Shown in pieces: positions 44,988 to 54,105 of a stretch of DNA of 64,000 nucleotides. Source of the stretch: an uncultured Dysgonomonas sp. Its GTDB lineage: Bacteria > Bacteroidota > Bacteroidia > Bacteroidales > Dysgonomonadaceae. The notes under the pieces are model-generated. The model ran no database searches. It worked only from the letters and a program-made list of their open reading frames with translations, and was not told where the DNA came from. Within the stretch, counting starts at the first letter, position 1, and each line of letters opens with the position of its first letter. The stretch lies in contig NZ_CAKUOF010000001.1 in the NCBI RefSeq assembly GCF_934668725.1, positions 124,001 to 188,000 of the forward strand, given 5' to 3'. The position numbers and the translations under genes are program-made.

Positions 44988-46220
44988 ATGGTATTAATAA
45001 ACGAAAATTATACTAAACTGCCGGGAAGTTATTTATTCTCGGAAATAGCTCGAAAAGTAAACGAATTTAAAGCAGCTAATCCAACAGCGGATGTTATACG
45101 TCTGGGTATTGGAGATGTAACCAAACCTCTTCCGAAAGCTTCTATCGAAGCTATGCATAAAGCCGTAGATGAAATGGCTTCTGCCGAAACATTCAGAGGA
45201 TACGGACCTGAACAAGGTTATGACTTTCTTGTAAATAAAATTGTTGAAAACGATTATAAAGCACATGGTTTAGACATTCAAACTGATGAAGTATTTGTCA
45301 GCGACGGTTCTAAAAGTGACACCGGTAACATAGGCGATATTTTAGGTACTGATAATATTGTAGCTATCACTGATCCTGTATATCCTGTATACATCGATAC
45401 AAATGTTATGGCAGGTCGTGCAGGCGACTTAGGAACAGACGGTAAGTGGAATAAAATTGTCTATTTGCCTTGCACTGCCGAGAATAACTTTGTGCCCGAA
45501 TTACCAAAAACTAAGGTTGATATTATCTATTTGTGCTATCCAAACAACCCGTCGGGAACTACGCTTACTAAAAGTGAATTGAAAGTTTGGGTTGATTATG
45601 CTTTAGCAAACAAAGCTTTAATTTTATTTGATTCAGCATACGAAGCATATATAACAGAAGACGATGTACCTCATAGTATTTATGAAATAGAAGGTGCTAA
45701 AAAAGTCGCTATCGAATTTCGAAGCTTCTCTAAAACAGCCGGATTTACTGGGACACGTTGTGCTTATACCGTTGTGCCTAAAGATTTAATGGCATACACA
45801 AGCAAAGGTGATGAAGTTTCTTTAAATAAATTATGGAATCGTCGTCATACAACTAAATTTAATGGTGTACCTTACGTAATCCAACGTGCTGCCGAAGCCT
45901 GTTATTCTCGCGAAGGAAAGAAACAAGTAAAAGATACAATCGAATATTATCTGAACAATGCGAAGATAATAAGAGAAGGTCTTACTGAGCAAGGATTAAA
46001 AGTATATGGAGGTATAAATTCACCCTACATTTGGGTAAAAACTCCAAATGGAATGTCTTCTTGGGAATTTTTCGATTACCTGCTAAACGAGCTGAATATT
46101 GTAGGGACACCCGGAGTAGGATTTGGACCTAGTGGAGAAGGATATCTGCGTCTGACCGCTTTTGGTACACTCGAAAATACAAAAGAAGCTGTTAAACGAC
46201 TCAAAAAAATAAAACTCTAA
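44988..46220 (+). CDS. dapL: LL-diaminopimelate aminotransferase
   Basis: A 410-residue PLP enzyme that forms LL-diaminopimelate directly from tetrahydrodipicolinate, bypassing the acylated intermediates. The start INENYTKLPGSYLFSEIARKVNEF is typical of DapL. YPNNPSGTTL, LFDSAYEAYI and RSFSKTAGFTGTRCAY, with the PLP lysine, complete the fold type I pattern. It is paired with dapF. Confidence 0.95.
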   Translation: MVLINENYTKLPGSYLFSEIARKVNEFKAANPTADVIRLGIGDVTKPLPKASIEAMHKAVDEMASAETFRGYGPEQGYDFLVNKIVENDYKAHGLDIQTDEVFVSDGSKSDTGNIGDILGTDNIVAITDPVYPVYIDTNVMAGRAGDLGTDGKWNKIVYLPCTAENNFVPELPKTKVDIIYLCYPNNPSGTTLTKSELKVWVDYALANKALILFDSAYEAYITEDDVPHSIYEIEGAKKVAIEFRSFSKTAGFTGTRCAYTVVPKDLMAYTSKGDEVSLNKLWNRRHTTKFNGVPYVIQRAAEACYSREGKKQVKDTIEYYLNNAKIIREGLTEQGLKVYGGINSPYIWVKTPNGMSSWEFFDYLLNELNIVGTPGVGFGPSGEGYLRLTAFGTLENTKEAVKRLKKIKL

Positions 46221-46249
46221 ATAACAAAACCCAATTAAACTAGCTTAAT

Positions 46250-48436
46250 ATGTCAAAGTTACGTTTTAAAGCTGTTGCTGCTGCCGCAAACAGAAAACCC
46301 ATAGAGGTTGAGAAGCCTAAAGAAAAAACGTCAGCATACTTTGGAAACAAAGTGTTCAATCGTAAGACAATGATTCAATACTTGTCTAAAGCTACTTTCA
46401 AAGCTATAACTAAAGTTATTGACCAAGGAGAAGTTATGGACAGAGCAATAGCCGAGCATGTAGCTGCGGGTATGCGTATGTGGGCTTTAGAGAATGGAGC
46501 TACACATTATACTCACTGGTTTCATCCGTTGACCGATGGTACTGCCGAAAAACACGATGCTTTTGTAGAGCATGATGGAAATGGTGGTATGATTGAAGAA
46601 TTCAGTGGGAAAATATTAGCTCAACAAGAGCCTGATGCATCAAGCTTCCCTTCGGGAGGTCTTCGTAATACTTTCGAGGCTCGTGGATACTCGGCATGGG
46701 ATCCATCTTCACCTGCATTTATCATTGGTGATACTTTGTGTATACCAACTATCTTTATATCGTATACCGGAGAATCTCTGGATTACAAAACTCCTTTATT
46801 AAAATCTATATCAGCTGTAAGTAAAGCAGCAATGGATGTATGTCATTACTTTGACCCAAAGGTTTCTAAAATATACTCGTATTTGGGATGGGAGCAAGAA
46901 TATTTTCTTGTGGACGAAGATTTATATGCTGCCCGTCCGGATTTAGCTTTGACAGGTAGAACTCTTATGAGTCATGAAAGTGCTAAAAACCAGCAATTAG
47001 AAGACCACTATTTTGGATCGATTCCACAACGTGTTCTTAAATTTATGGAAGATCTTGAATACCAATCATACGAATTGGGTATTCCGGTAAAGACACGCCA
47101 CAATGAGGTAGCACCTAACCAGTTTGAGTTAGCACCGATATACGAAGAATGTAATTTGGCAGTAGACCAGAACTTATTGGTTATGTCGCTAATGGAAAAA
47201 ATAGCTCGTGCTCATTCTTTCCGTGTGCTTCTTCATGAAAAACCGTTTAAAGGTATCAACGGATCGGGTAAACATAACAACTGGTCGCTAGGAACAGATA
47301 CAGGTGTTAACCTTCTTTCTCCGGGTAAGGATACAGAAGAGAATCTTCAGTTTATTACATTCATTGTAAATATTTTAGCCGCAGTTCATAAAAACAATGC
47401 TCTTTTAAAAGCATCTATTTCTTCTGCTACTAATGCTCATCGTTTGGGGGCAAATGAAGCTCCTCCTGCGATTATTTCAGTATTCTTAGGAACACAAGTA
47501 AGTGATATTCTCGATAAATTTGAAAACAGCAATGTGAAAGATGCTATTGTTGTAGACGATAAAAAAGGAATTAGCTTGGGTGTAGGCCAAATTCCGGAGA
47601 TTTTACTTGATAATACAGACCGTAACAGAACTTCTCCTTTTGCATTTACCGGTAACCGATTCGAATTTAGAGCTGTAGGATCATCTGCAAACTGTGCTTC
47701 GGCTATGACAGCATTGAATGCTTCTGTTGCAGAACAATTGAGATTATTCAAAACTGAAGTAGATGCGCTTATTAATAAAGGCAAATCTAAAGAAGAAGCT
47801 TTGTATGAAGTGTTGAAAAAATATATCAAAGAATCGAGAGCAATCAGATTCAATGGTAACGGCTACAGTGATGAGTGGAAAGCTGAAGCGAAAAAAAGAG
47901 GCTTGGATTGCGAAACAAGTGTACCTGTTATCTATGACAGCTATACATCGAAGCAAAGTATCAAGACTTTTGCAAATATACTTTCTGAAGTAGAACTGCA
48001 TGCACGTAATGAAGTGAAATGGGAAACTTATGTGAAGAAGATCCAGATCGAATCTCGTGTATTGGGTGATTTAGCTCTTAACCATATTATTCCTGTAGCA
48101 ATTACATACCAATCTATTTTGTTGGAAAATGTATCTAATCTGCAAAAGATATTTACCACTCCTACAAAATTTCAAGAAATGGCAGAAGAGCAAATTCGCT
48201 TGATAGAAAAAATTTCAATTCATGTAAATGCAATTAATGCAAAAGTACATGGAATGATCGATGCGCGTAAAAAAGCAAACAATATTGAAAGTGAGCGCGA
48301 AAAAGCAATTGAATATCATGATGTTGTAGCTCCATTTTTAGATGAAATCCGCTACCATATCGATAAACTTGAGCTTATTGTTGATAACGACATGTGGCCT
48401 CTACCTAAATATAGAGAGTTATTATTTTTAAGATAA
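46250..48436 (+). CDS. glnN: Type III glutamine synthetase
   Basis: A 728-residue GSIII, much longer than the 470-residue GSI. Family marks are THYTHWFHPLTDGTAEKHDAF, the E-rich active site YSYLGWEQEYFLVDE, KTRHNEVAPNQFELAPIYEE, GINGSGKHNNWSLGTDTG, NRTSPFAFTGNRFEFRAVGSS and a long helical C terminus. GSIII forms a dodecamer and is the main ammonia-assimilating enzyme in Bacteroidales. It starts 29 nt after dapL; a near-perfect terminator follows. Confidence 0.96.
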   Translation: MSKLRFKAVAAAANRKPIEVEKPKEKTSAYFGNKVFNRKTMIQYLSKATFKAITKVIDQGEVMDRAIAEHVAAGMRMWALENGATHYTHWFHPLTDGTAEKHDAFVEHDGNGGMIEEFSGKILAQQEPDASSFPSGGLRNTFEARGYSAWDPSSPAFIIGDTLCIPTIFISYTGESLDYKTPLLKSISAVSKAAMDVCHYFDPKVSKIYSYLGWEQEYFLVDEDLYAARPDLALTGRTLMSHESAKNQQLEDHYFGSIPQRVLKFMEDLEYQSYELGIPVKTRHNEVAPNQFELAPIYEECNLAVDQNLLVMSLMEKIARAHSFRVLLHEKPFKGINGSGKHNNWSLGTDTGVNLLSPGKDTEENLQFITFIVNILAAVHKNNALLKASISSATNAHRLGANEAPPAIISVFLGTQVSDILDKFENSNVKDAIVVDDKKGISLGVGQIPEILLDNTDRNRTSPFAFTGNRFEFRAVGSSANCASAMTALNASVAEQLRLFKTEVDALINKGKSKEEALYEVLKKYIKESRAIRFNGNGYSDEWKAEAKKRGLDCETSVPVIYDSYTSKQSIKTFANILSEVELHARNEVKWETYVKKIQIESRVLGDLALNHIIPVAITYQSILLENVSNLQKIFTTPTKFQEMAEEQIRLIEKISIHVNAINAKVHGMIDARKKANNIESEREKAIEYHDVVAPFLDEIRYHIDKLELIVDNDMWPLPKYRELLFLR

Positions 48437-48456
48437 TACTTTTCCGAATATACAGA

Positions 48457-48495
48457 ATAGGCTATCTTAAGTACTTAAGATAGCCTATCTTTTTT
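48457..48495 (+). terminator. Terminator after glnN
   Basis: A perfect 16-bp palindrome with no loop bases (48457-48472 with 48473-48488), followed by C and six Ts. In RNA the central bases form the loop. Confidence 0.85.
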
Positions 48496-48525
48496 GTTTC
48501 TTATAACCTTTACAATACAAAAAAT

Positions 48526-49077
48526 ATGCTTACACACTGCGGAACGCAAACTATTGAATCTCAAAATCTAATTCTGAGACAATTTTCCTATGATGACAAT
48601 AAAGACATGCTTGATTATTGGGTTAGTGATCCCGATATACAGTCGATGTATTCGGAACCTATATACACAACCGAAGAAGAAGTAAAAGAATTATTAGACA
48701 AATATATAACGTCGTATTCTCAAGATTCTTATTACAGATGGGCGATTATCGAAAAATCAACTTTAATATGTATCGGGCAAATAGCTTTTTTTCTGGTAGA
48801 CAGTAAAAATCATTTTGGAGAAATCGAATATTGTATCGGTAGTCAATTTCAACGCAAAGGATATGCCTCTGAAGCTGTAAAGGCAATCCTGAAATACGGA
48901 TTCGAAAAGATTAATTTCCATAAAATACAGGTTTGCCACAAAGAGAACAACATAGCATCACAGGGCGTAATCCGAAAAGCTGGCTTTAAATATGAAGGTA
49001 CACTCAGAGATTACTTTTATATGAATAATGAATACATCAGTCGACTATATTATTCTCTTTTAAAAAGTGAATGGTGA
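48526..49077 (+). CDS. GNAT acetyltransferase, RimJ/RimL type
   Basis: A 183-residue GNAT protein. TIESQNLILRQFSYDDNKDMLDYW is the RimJ/RimL-like N terminus. The acetyl-CoA loop is QFQRKGYASEAVKAIL, and the end is NIASQGVIRKAGFKYEGTLRDYFYMNNEYI, typical of this group. Targets may be ribosomal or other protein N termini or small amines; unknown here. It ends 2 nt before the end of the converging dnaB. Confidence 0.85.
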   Translation: MLTHCGTQTIESQNLILRQFSYDDNKDMLDYWVSDPDIQSMYSEPIYTTEEEVKELLDKYITSYSQDSYYRWAIIEKSTLICIGQIAFFLVDSKNHFGEIEYCIGSQFQRKGYASEAVKAILKYGFEKINFHKIQVCHKENNIASQGVIRKAGFKYEGTLRDYFYMNNEYISRLYYSLLKSEW

Positions 49078-49079
49078 AA

Positions 49080-50591
49080 TTAAAATGGAACAACATCATT
49101 TCCTGACATCGGAGGAAAACTCTCTGCAGATGGGGTGGCACTCATTTTCGACATGAATTGTGCTCCGTCTGCATTGTATTCGTCTTCCACATTTTGAAAA
49201 CGGGCAAACTCACTTTTGAACCGAAGCAAAACATCTGCTGTCGCACCATTACGGTGTTTTGCTATGATAATTTCGGCTAGTCCGATTAATGAATTTCCTT
49301 TTTCGTCTTCCAGTATCTTATAATATTCAGGACGGTGTATAAAACATACCATATCGGCATCTTGCTCAATAGCTCCGGACTCACGAAGGTCGGATAACTG
49401 AGGGCGTTTACCTTCTATACCTGTACGCCCTTCCACTCCACGGTTCAGCTGCGAAAGAGCAATAATCGGAATGTTCAACTCCTTAGCCAAACCTTTGAGT
49501 GAACGTGAAATCATACTCACCTCTTGCTCACGGCTACCGTAAGCCATACCGCTAGCATTCATCAACTGCAAATAGTCAATGATAAGCATTTTAACTCCAT
49601 GCTCACGAACCAGTCGGCGTGCTTTAGTTCTTAATTCGAATACCGACAAACTAGGTGTATCATCAATGAATAGGGGAGCATCGTATAGTTCTTTTATTTT
49701 AAAATCCAGTTGTTCCCACTCATAAGGAGCTAACTGTCCATTCTTAATTTTTTCACCGGGAATTTCACAAGTATTTACAATCAAACGATTCACTAACTGA
49801 ACATTTGACATCTCCAGAGAGAATAATGCTACAGGATAGTTATAGGTCACTGACATATTTTTCGCCATCGACAAAACGAATGCAGTCTTACCCATCGCAG
49901 GACGAGCAGCGATAATAATTAAATCTGAATTCTGCCAACCGGACGTAATTTTATCTAAATTAGTAAAGCCTGTTTGTAATCCACTTAACCCTTCTGGGCG
50001 GTTAGCTGCTATTTCTAATAATTGCAGGGCTTCTTTTATAACAGGGTTGATTTGTTGTACGTCTTTCTTTACATTCCCTTGAGACATTTCAAATAATTTA
50101 CTCTCTGCCTCCTGCATTAAGTCATCCACATCAAATGTTTCATCAAAAGCCTTATTGGTTATTTCGGAAGAAAAACCGATCAATTCGCGGGCAAGATATT
50201 TTTGAGCTATAATACGTGCATGAAACTCAATGTGAGCAGCAGAGGCAACTTTTTCGGTTAATTGGGCAATATATACAGGACCTCCAACAGCATCAAGTTC
50301 TCCTGTTTTTTTTAATTCTTCAACAACAGTCAACATATCTACAGGAGCCTGTTTCGATATCAGACTTACAATTGCACGATATACAATCTGATGTATAGTA
50401 TCATAGAAACTATCAGGCTTTAAAATATCGCTCACCAATGAATATGCATCTTTTTCGAGCATAAGAGCTCCCAAAACAGCTTCTTCTAACTCCCTTGCCT
50501 GTGGTTGAATACGTCCGATTTCAGGACTTTGTATTGTATTGTCTTTTGATCGGCCTCCTTTACGTTGTTGACCTTTCTTATTATTTTCCAT
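49080..50591 (-). CDS. dnaB: Replicative DNA helicase DnaB
   Basis: A 503-residue hexameric helicase that unwinds DNA at the replication fork. The N-terminal domain starts PQARELEEAVLGALMLEKDAY. The RecA-like domain has Walker A IIIAARPAMGKTAF, LFSLEMSNVQLVNRL, Walker B LLIIDYLQLM, and SQLNRGVEGR with KRPQLSDLRESGAIEQDAD. No intein is present. A palindrome copy lies 16 nt upstream of its ATG. Confidence 0.96.
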   Translation of the reverse strand: MENNKKGQQRKGGRSKDNTIQSPEIGRIQPQARELEEAVLGALMLEKDAYSLVSDILKPDSFYDTIHQIVYRAIVSLISKQAPVDMLTVVEELKKTGELDAVGGPVYIAQLTEKVASAAHIEFHARIIAQKYLARELIGFSSEITNKAFDETFDVDDLMQEAESKLFEMSQGNVKKDVQQINPVIKEALQLLEIAANRPEGLSGLQTGFTNLDKITSGWQNSDLIIIAARPAMGKTAFVLSMAKNMSVTYNYPVALFSLEMSNVQLVNRLIVNTCEIPGEKIKNGQLAPYEWEQLDFKIKELYDAPLFIDDTPSLSVFELRTKARRLVREHGVKMLIIDYLQLMNASGMAYGSREQEVSMISRSLKGLAKELNIPIIALSQLNRGVEGRTGIEGKRPQLSDLRESGAIEQDADMVCFIHRPEYYKILEDEKGNSLIGLAEIIIAKHRNGATADVLLRFKSEFARFQNVEDEYNADGAQFMSKMSATPSAESFPPMSGNDVVPF

Positions 50592-50606
50592 AATGAGTTT
50601 AACCTT

Positions 50607-50627
50607 AAGGTCTAAGACCTTTTTATT
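50607..50627. repeat. AAGGTCT-N-AGACCTT palindrome with T-tract, copy 3 (dnaB leader)
   Basis: The palindrome has A at its centre and is followed on the plus strand by TTTATT, so relative to dnaB it is in the opposite orientation to copies 1 and 2. It lies in the dnaB leader, close to the start codon, where a hairpin could affect translation. Confidence 0.6.
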
Positions 50628-50696
50628 AATAGGAGAAGTATAACAGTAAAAGGAATGTTATACTATAAATATACATCAGCAAATATTATCTGTTAT

Positions 50697-50704
50697 CAAA
50701 GATA
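50697..50704 (-). promoter_or_regulatory. -7 element of dnaB
   Basis: TATCTTTG on the minus strand, an exact match, about 105 nt before the ATG. No clear -33 TTTG. Confidence 0.4.
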
Positions 50705-50730
50705 CTTTAGATAGACTAAATTTTCTCTTA

Positions 50731-50772
50731 TAAAAAGAGAAAGTTATCAACACCACTTGTCAATAACTTTCT
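50731..50772 (-). terminator. Terminator of the GldB-like gene
   Basis: On the minus strand AGAAAGTTAT pairs with ATAACTTTCT (50738-50747 with 50763-50772, 15-nt loop), followed by CTTTTTAT. Confidence 0.65.
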
Positions 50773-50821
50773 GTATTTTCTCGATAATTTCAGCTAAATA
50801 TCAAATATAAATATCTAATTC

Positions 50822-51838
50822 TCAAGGATTGTATTTAGATTGCTTCAAGATATTTTGCGTATTTGTTTCTGTTATTACTTCGTCCAATGAAGCACCGGTA
50901 TTATCCGCATATGCCTTAACTATTTGCCAACCTATCCAAGCACCTAATCTGCCGGGAGAATCTGCAGCAATTGTAGCTGTATAAGGTGCATCATCCATAT
51001 ATTTTAAGATGGTCAAATAATCGGTACTAAAAAGATCATTCTGATTAATCGTTTTTTTCCAAGTTTCTTTTTCTTTACTTTTACTCCATTCTAATTGTTC
51101 GGGAGTATATCCTATTAAGCTATCTTCGCTCCAATTGGGTAAAAGCAATTGCAACGTATAAAGAATTTTTCCTTCATTTATCATTTCCGACAATAAATCT
51201 TTACGTTTATTAGATGACGGAATTTCATTAATAATCCAAGCCTTTAAATAATCACGGGTAATCATCTCGGGCTTCATCTGCTGACGTTGGTATTCTTCAA
51301 AGAAGTCTTTATAACCAGAATAATTACTACCTAAATACCGATCGGCGGATATAGATATAAGATCACTTAAGACGATAGTATTAGCCTTAAATCCAGAAAC
51401 GTGCATTCCCAATTGAGGTAATCGTTTTCCATCCCAATATTTTTGTATTAATTGATCTGCAATAGATAATTCTTGTTCGTAAGCTTGAGTCGATTCGAAT
51501 GTATTTAATGCATCTTTGTAAATTTGAGCTAACATCGGATTTGAAAAATAATCTCTTATCTCCGAAAAGTAAGATGCGTCATTGATATTCGAATTGTTTA
51601 TAGCGACAGTACCGAAAGCCTCTAAAAAATTCCCATATGACGCAATCAAAGAGTCCTGTTTTTGAGAAGACGGACTTAATAAATATGCATACAAATCCTT
51701 ATCAAAACGCTTAATATTGACTAAATCGCTCTGATTTTGTACAAGTGCAACGTCATCCCTCTGTTTACTATTGCCGGTGCAACTATACAATGATGATAAT
51801 GAAATGAAGAAGAGGTATAAAGTAATGACATATCTCAT
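50822..51838 (-). CDS. GldB-like lipoprotein
   Basis: A 338-residue lipoprotein. A signal peptide ends in the lipobox SLYSC, with Cys20 as the lipid anchor. The body has family features of gliding-motility protein GldB: KRFDKDLYAYLLSP, LHVSGF-like KRLPQLGMHVSGFKANTIV, LISISADRYLG, and the end SPGRLGAWIGWQIVKAYADNTGASLDEVI. Many non-gliding Bacteroidales carry this protein, so a wider envelope role is likely. It is divergent from tsaD and has its own -7 element. Confidence 0.85.
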   Translation of the reverse strand: MRYVITLYLFFISLSSLYSCTGNSKQRDDVALVQNQSDLVNIKRFDKDLYAYLLSPSSQKQDSLIASYGNFLEAFGTVAINNSNINDASYFSEIRDYFSNPMLAQIYKDALNTFESTQAYEQELSIADQLIQKYWDGKRLPQLGMHVSGFKANTIVLSDLISISADRYLGSNYSGYKDFFEEYQRQQMKPEMITRDYLKAWIINEIPSSNKRKDLLSEMINEGKILYTLQLLLPNWSEDSLIGYTPEQLEWSKSKEKETWKKTINQNDLFSTDYLTILKYMDDAPYTATIAADSPGRLGAWIGWQIVKAYADNTGASLDEVITETNTQNILKQSKYNP

Positions 51839-51875
51839 ATATATTTAATAATCAGTGTAAAATTACTATGCGAAG

Positions 51876-51883
51876 CAAAGTTA
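51876..51883 (-). promoter_or_regulatory. -7 element of the GldB-like gene
   Basis: TAACTTTG on the minus strand, an exact match, about 38 nt before the ATG. Confidence 0.45.
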
Positions 51884-52006
51884 AATATTTTTTTTAATTA
51901 AAGATGATACTTTATATAAAAAAAGGTCTCTTTGACACTTACTAAGAAATAGCCTGAAAAATAACCATTTATACTAAAATGAAATATCTGTAGCACTATT
52001 TTAATA

Positions 52007-52037
52007 TTTGAAAAACAGAAATAAACCTATACATTTG
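52007..52037 (+). promoter_or_regulatory. Promoter of tsaD
   Basis: TTTG at 52007-52010, 19 nt, then TACATTTG at 52030-52037: the most complete sigma-ABfr promoter in the window. Transcription would begin near 52043, giving a short leader. Confidence 0.75.
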
Positions 52038-52068
52038 TATAACTATTTCATTAAAGATAATAACTATT

Positions 52069-53085
52069 ATGATCAATATATTAGGTATAGAATCATCGTG
52101 TGATGATACTGCCGCTGCTGTAATACAAGACGGAGTTTTACTCTCAAATATCATATCAAGCCAAAAAGTACACGAAAGTTATGGAGGGGTTGTTCCCGAA
52201 TTAGCTTCACGAGCTCATCAACAAAATATTATTCCGGTTGTGGATGAAGCTCTGAAAAAAGCGGGTATTTCCCGAGAGCAACTTACTGCAATTGCTTTTA
52301 CACGTGGTCCCGGGCTTATGGGGTCCCTATTGGTAGGTACATCTTTCGCTAAAGGCTTATCTACTGCTTTAAATATACCGATGATTGATGTAAATCATTT
52401 ACAGGCACATGTTTTAGCTCATTTTATAAAAGAAAATAAAGAGGATGATAATCAGCCTTCCTTTCCATTTTTATGTCTACTAGTTTCAGGTGGAAATTCA
52501 CAGATTATCGTTGTCAAGTCTCACAAAGAAATGGAGATTATCGGACAAACCATTGATGATGCTGCCGGAGAAGCTTTTGACAAATGTGCAAAAGTGATGG
52601 GCTTAGGTTATCCCGGAGGTCCCATTGTGAATAAGCTGGCTAATCTAGGTAATCCCGATAGATTTAAATTTAATAAACCTCATATACAGGGGTATGATTA
52701 TAGTTTCAGTGGACTTAAAACCTCATTCTTATACTTTCTTAGGGATGAACTGAAAAATGATCCGGACTTTATAGAAAAGAATAAAGAAGACTTGTGTGCA
52801 TCATTACAAAAAACAATTATCGATATTTTAATGGATAAACTGCGTAAAGCTTCGAAAGATTTAAATATTAAAGAAGTGGCAGTGGCCGGAGGGGTTTCCG
52901 CAAACTCAGGATTAAGGGATGCTTTTGAAGATCACGCCCAACGTTTCGGATGGAAAATTCATATTCCTAAATTCGGTTATACAACCGACAATGCTGCTAT
53001 GGTAGCTATATCGGGCCATTACAAGTATTTAGATAATGAATTTTGTCCTATGGATGCTGCTCCATTTGCAAGGGTAACCGTTTAA
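52069..53085 (+). CDS. tsaD: tRNA N6-threonylcarbamoyladenosine transferase TsaD
   Basis: A 338-residue ASKHA-fold enzyme that transfers threonylcarbamoyl to A37 of ANN-decoding tRNAs. ILGIESSCDDTAAAVI is the phosphate loop. VNHLQAHVLAHF contains the metal-binding HxxxH (His in HLQAH). VSGGNSQI and the late VAVAGGVSANSGLRDAF complete the signature. Essential gene in most bacteria. Confidence 0.97.
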   Translation: MINILGIESSCDDTAAAVIQDGVLLSNIISSQKVHESYGGVVPELASRAHQQNIIPVVDEALKKAGISREQLTAIAFTRGPGLMGSLLVGTSFAKGLSTALNIPMIDVNHLQAHVLAHFIKENKEDDNQPSFPFLCLLVSGGNSQIIVVKSHKEMEIIGQTIDDAAGEAFDKCAKVMGLGYPGGPIVNKLANLGNPDRFKFNKPHIQGYDYSFSGLKTSFLYFLRDELKNDPDFIEKNKEDLCASLQKTIIDILMDKLRKASKDLNIKEVAVAGGVSANSGLRDAFEDHAQRFGWKIHIPKFGYTTDNAAMVAISGHYKYLDNEFCPMDAAPFARVTV

Positions 53086-53096
53086 AAAAAACGAAT

Positions 53097-53387
53097 ATGT
53101 TTATAGTCATTCTAACCTATAAAGTACCTCTTGAGGAAATAGAAGCTCATTTAGAAAATCATATTATATATTTAAAAGAGCAATATAAAGCTGGCAATTT
53201 CTTAGCTTCAGGAAGAAAAGTTCCTCGATCAGGCGGAGTTATACTGGCTAAAACTGCTGAAAAATCAGAACTTGAATTGATACTGACGCAAGATCCTTTT
53301 AATCAAAACAATCTTGCAGATTATGAGATAATAGAGTTCATTCCCTCTATGACCTGTAAAGAACTAGATTTTTTAATAGAACACTAA
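53097..53387 (+). CDS. YciI-like protein
   Basis: A 96-residue dimeric-type alpha/beta barrel (YCII family). It has FIVILTYKVPLEEIEAHLENHIIYLKEQYKAGNFLASGRKVPRSGGVILAK, where the His of the first helix and the SGxx turn are the conserved points, and DPFNQNNLADYEIIEF. The role is unknown; relatives may degrade small organic acids. The frame begins inside tsaD at 53043, but ATG at 53097, 11 nt after the tsaD stop, gives the usual family start. Confidence 0.88.
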   Translation: MFIVILTYKVPLEEIEAHLENHIIYLKEQYKAGNFLASGRKVPRSGGVILAKTAEKSELELILTQDPFNQNNLADYEIIEFIPSMTCKELDFLIEH

Positions 53388-53401
53388 CACTAAAATTATT
53401 T

Positions 53402-54067
53402 ATGAGAGAAAAGGAATTTGACGAAATTCACGATTACGATTACAATGAAGGTATAGAAAATTCGGATATTACCGGAAGTGAAATAACAACTGATAACTAT
53501 CAGTCAAATATTTCTCCTACAGAGCCTTCTTCAGTCGGCAGATCAATGTTCACAGATCAAAACGAAAGAACTGATTCTAATGTGTTTGATAATGAAACTA
53601 CCATGAATATGATTCAAGGAACTGTAGTAAACACTGTTGACATTGAAGAATTAAGGGCACAACAAAATTTTCCACTGGCATTGATTGCGGGTCTTGCTGC
53701 CTCATTCTTATGTATACTTATCTGGACATTAATTACTGTATTAACCAAATACCAGATAACCTATATGGCGATAGGCGTAGGTTTTGCAGTCGGGTTTTCG
53801 ATTCAAAAGCTAGGTAAGGGAATCACTCCGGTTTATGGTATATTGGGAGCAGTATTGGCTTTATTGACCTGCTTTGTTGGTAATTTCCTTAGCTCAGTTT
53901 GTTTAATTGCTGATGAATTAAATTACAGCTATAGCGAAATGTTTTCAAGTCTAGATGTAGATACTTCAATCCTTATTGTAAAAGAAACATTCCAATTTAT
54001 GGATATTGTATTTTATGGTATTGCAATCTACACAGGATATCTATGTTCTATAAAAAGTGAATCTTGA
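53402..54067 (+). CDS. Membrane protein of unknown function
   Basis: A 221-residue protein. The first 95 residues are acidic, Asn/Ser/Asp-rich and probably disordered in the cytoplasm. Four membrane segments follow: PLALIAGLAASFLCILIWTL, YMAIGVGFAVGFSIQ, VYGILGAVLALLTCFVGNFL and IVFYGIAIYTGYLCSI. I do not recognise the family. It lies between the yciI-like and protease genes with short gaps, so it may be co-transcribed from the tsaD promoter. Confidence 0.7.
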   Translation: MREKEFDEIHDYDYNEGIENSDITGSEITTDNYQSNISPTEPSSVGRSMFTDQNERTDSNVFDNETTMNMIQGTVVNTVDIEELRAQQNFPLALIAGLAASFLCILIWTLITVLTKYQITYMAIGVGFAVGFSIQKLGKGITPVYGILGAVLALLTCFVGNFLSSVCLIADELNYSYSEMFSSLDVDTSILIVKETFQFMDIVFYGIAIYTGYLCSIKSES

Positions 54068-54105
54068 AAGACAAGTTCTAAATTATAAAGTACAACCATT
54101 TATAT

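Noticed and set aside
47437..47853. 138-codon ORF on the minus strand
   Set aside because: It is a shadow of glnN, which is well conserved across this stretch.
53043..53096. N-terminal extension of the YciI-like gene into tsaD
   Set aside because: The extra residues lie in another frame of the conserved tsaD end; ATG at 53097 gives the normal domain start.
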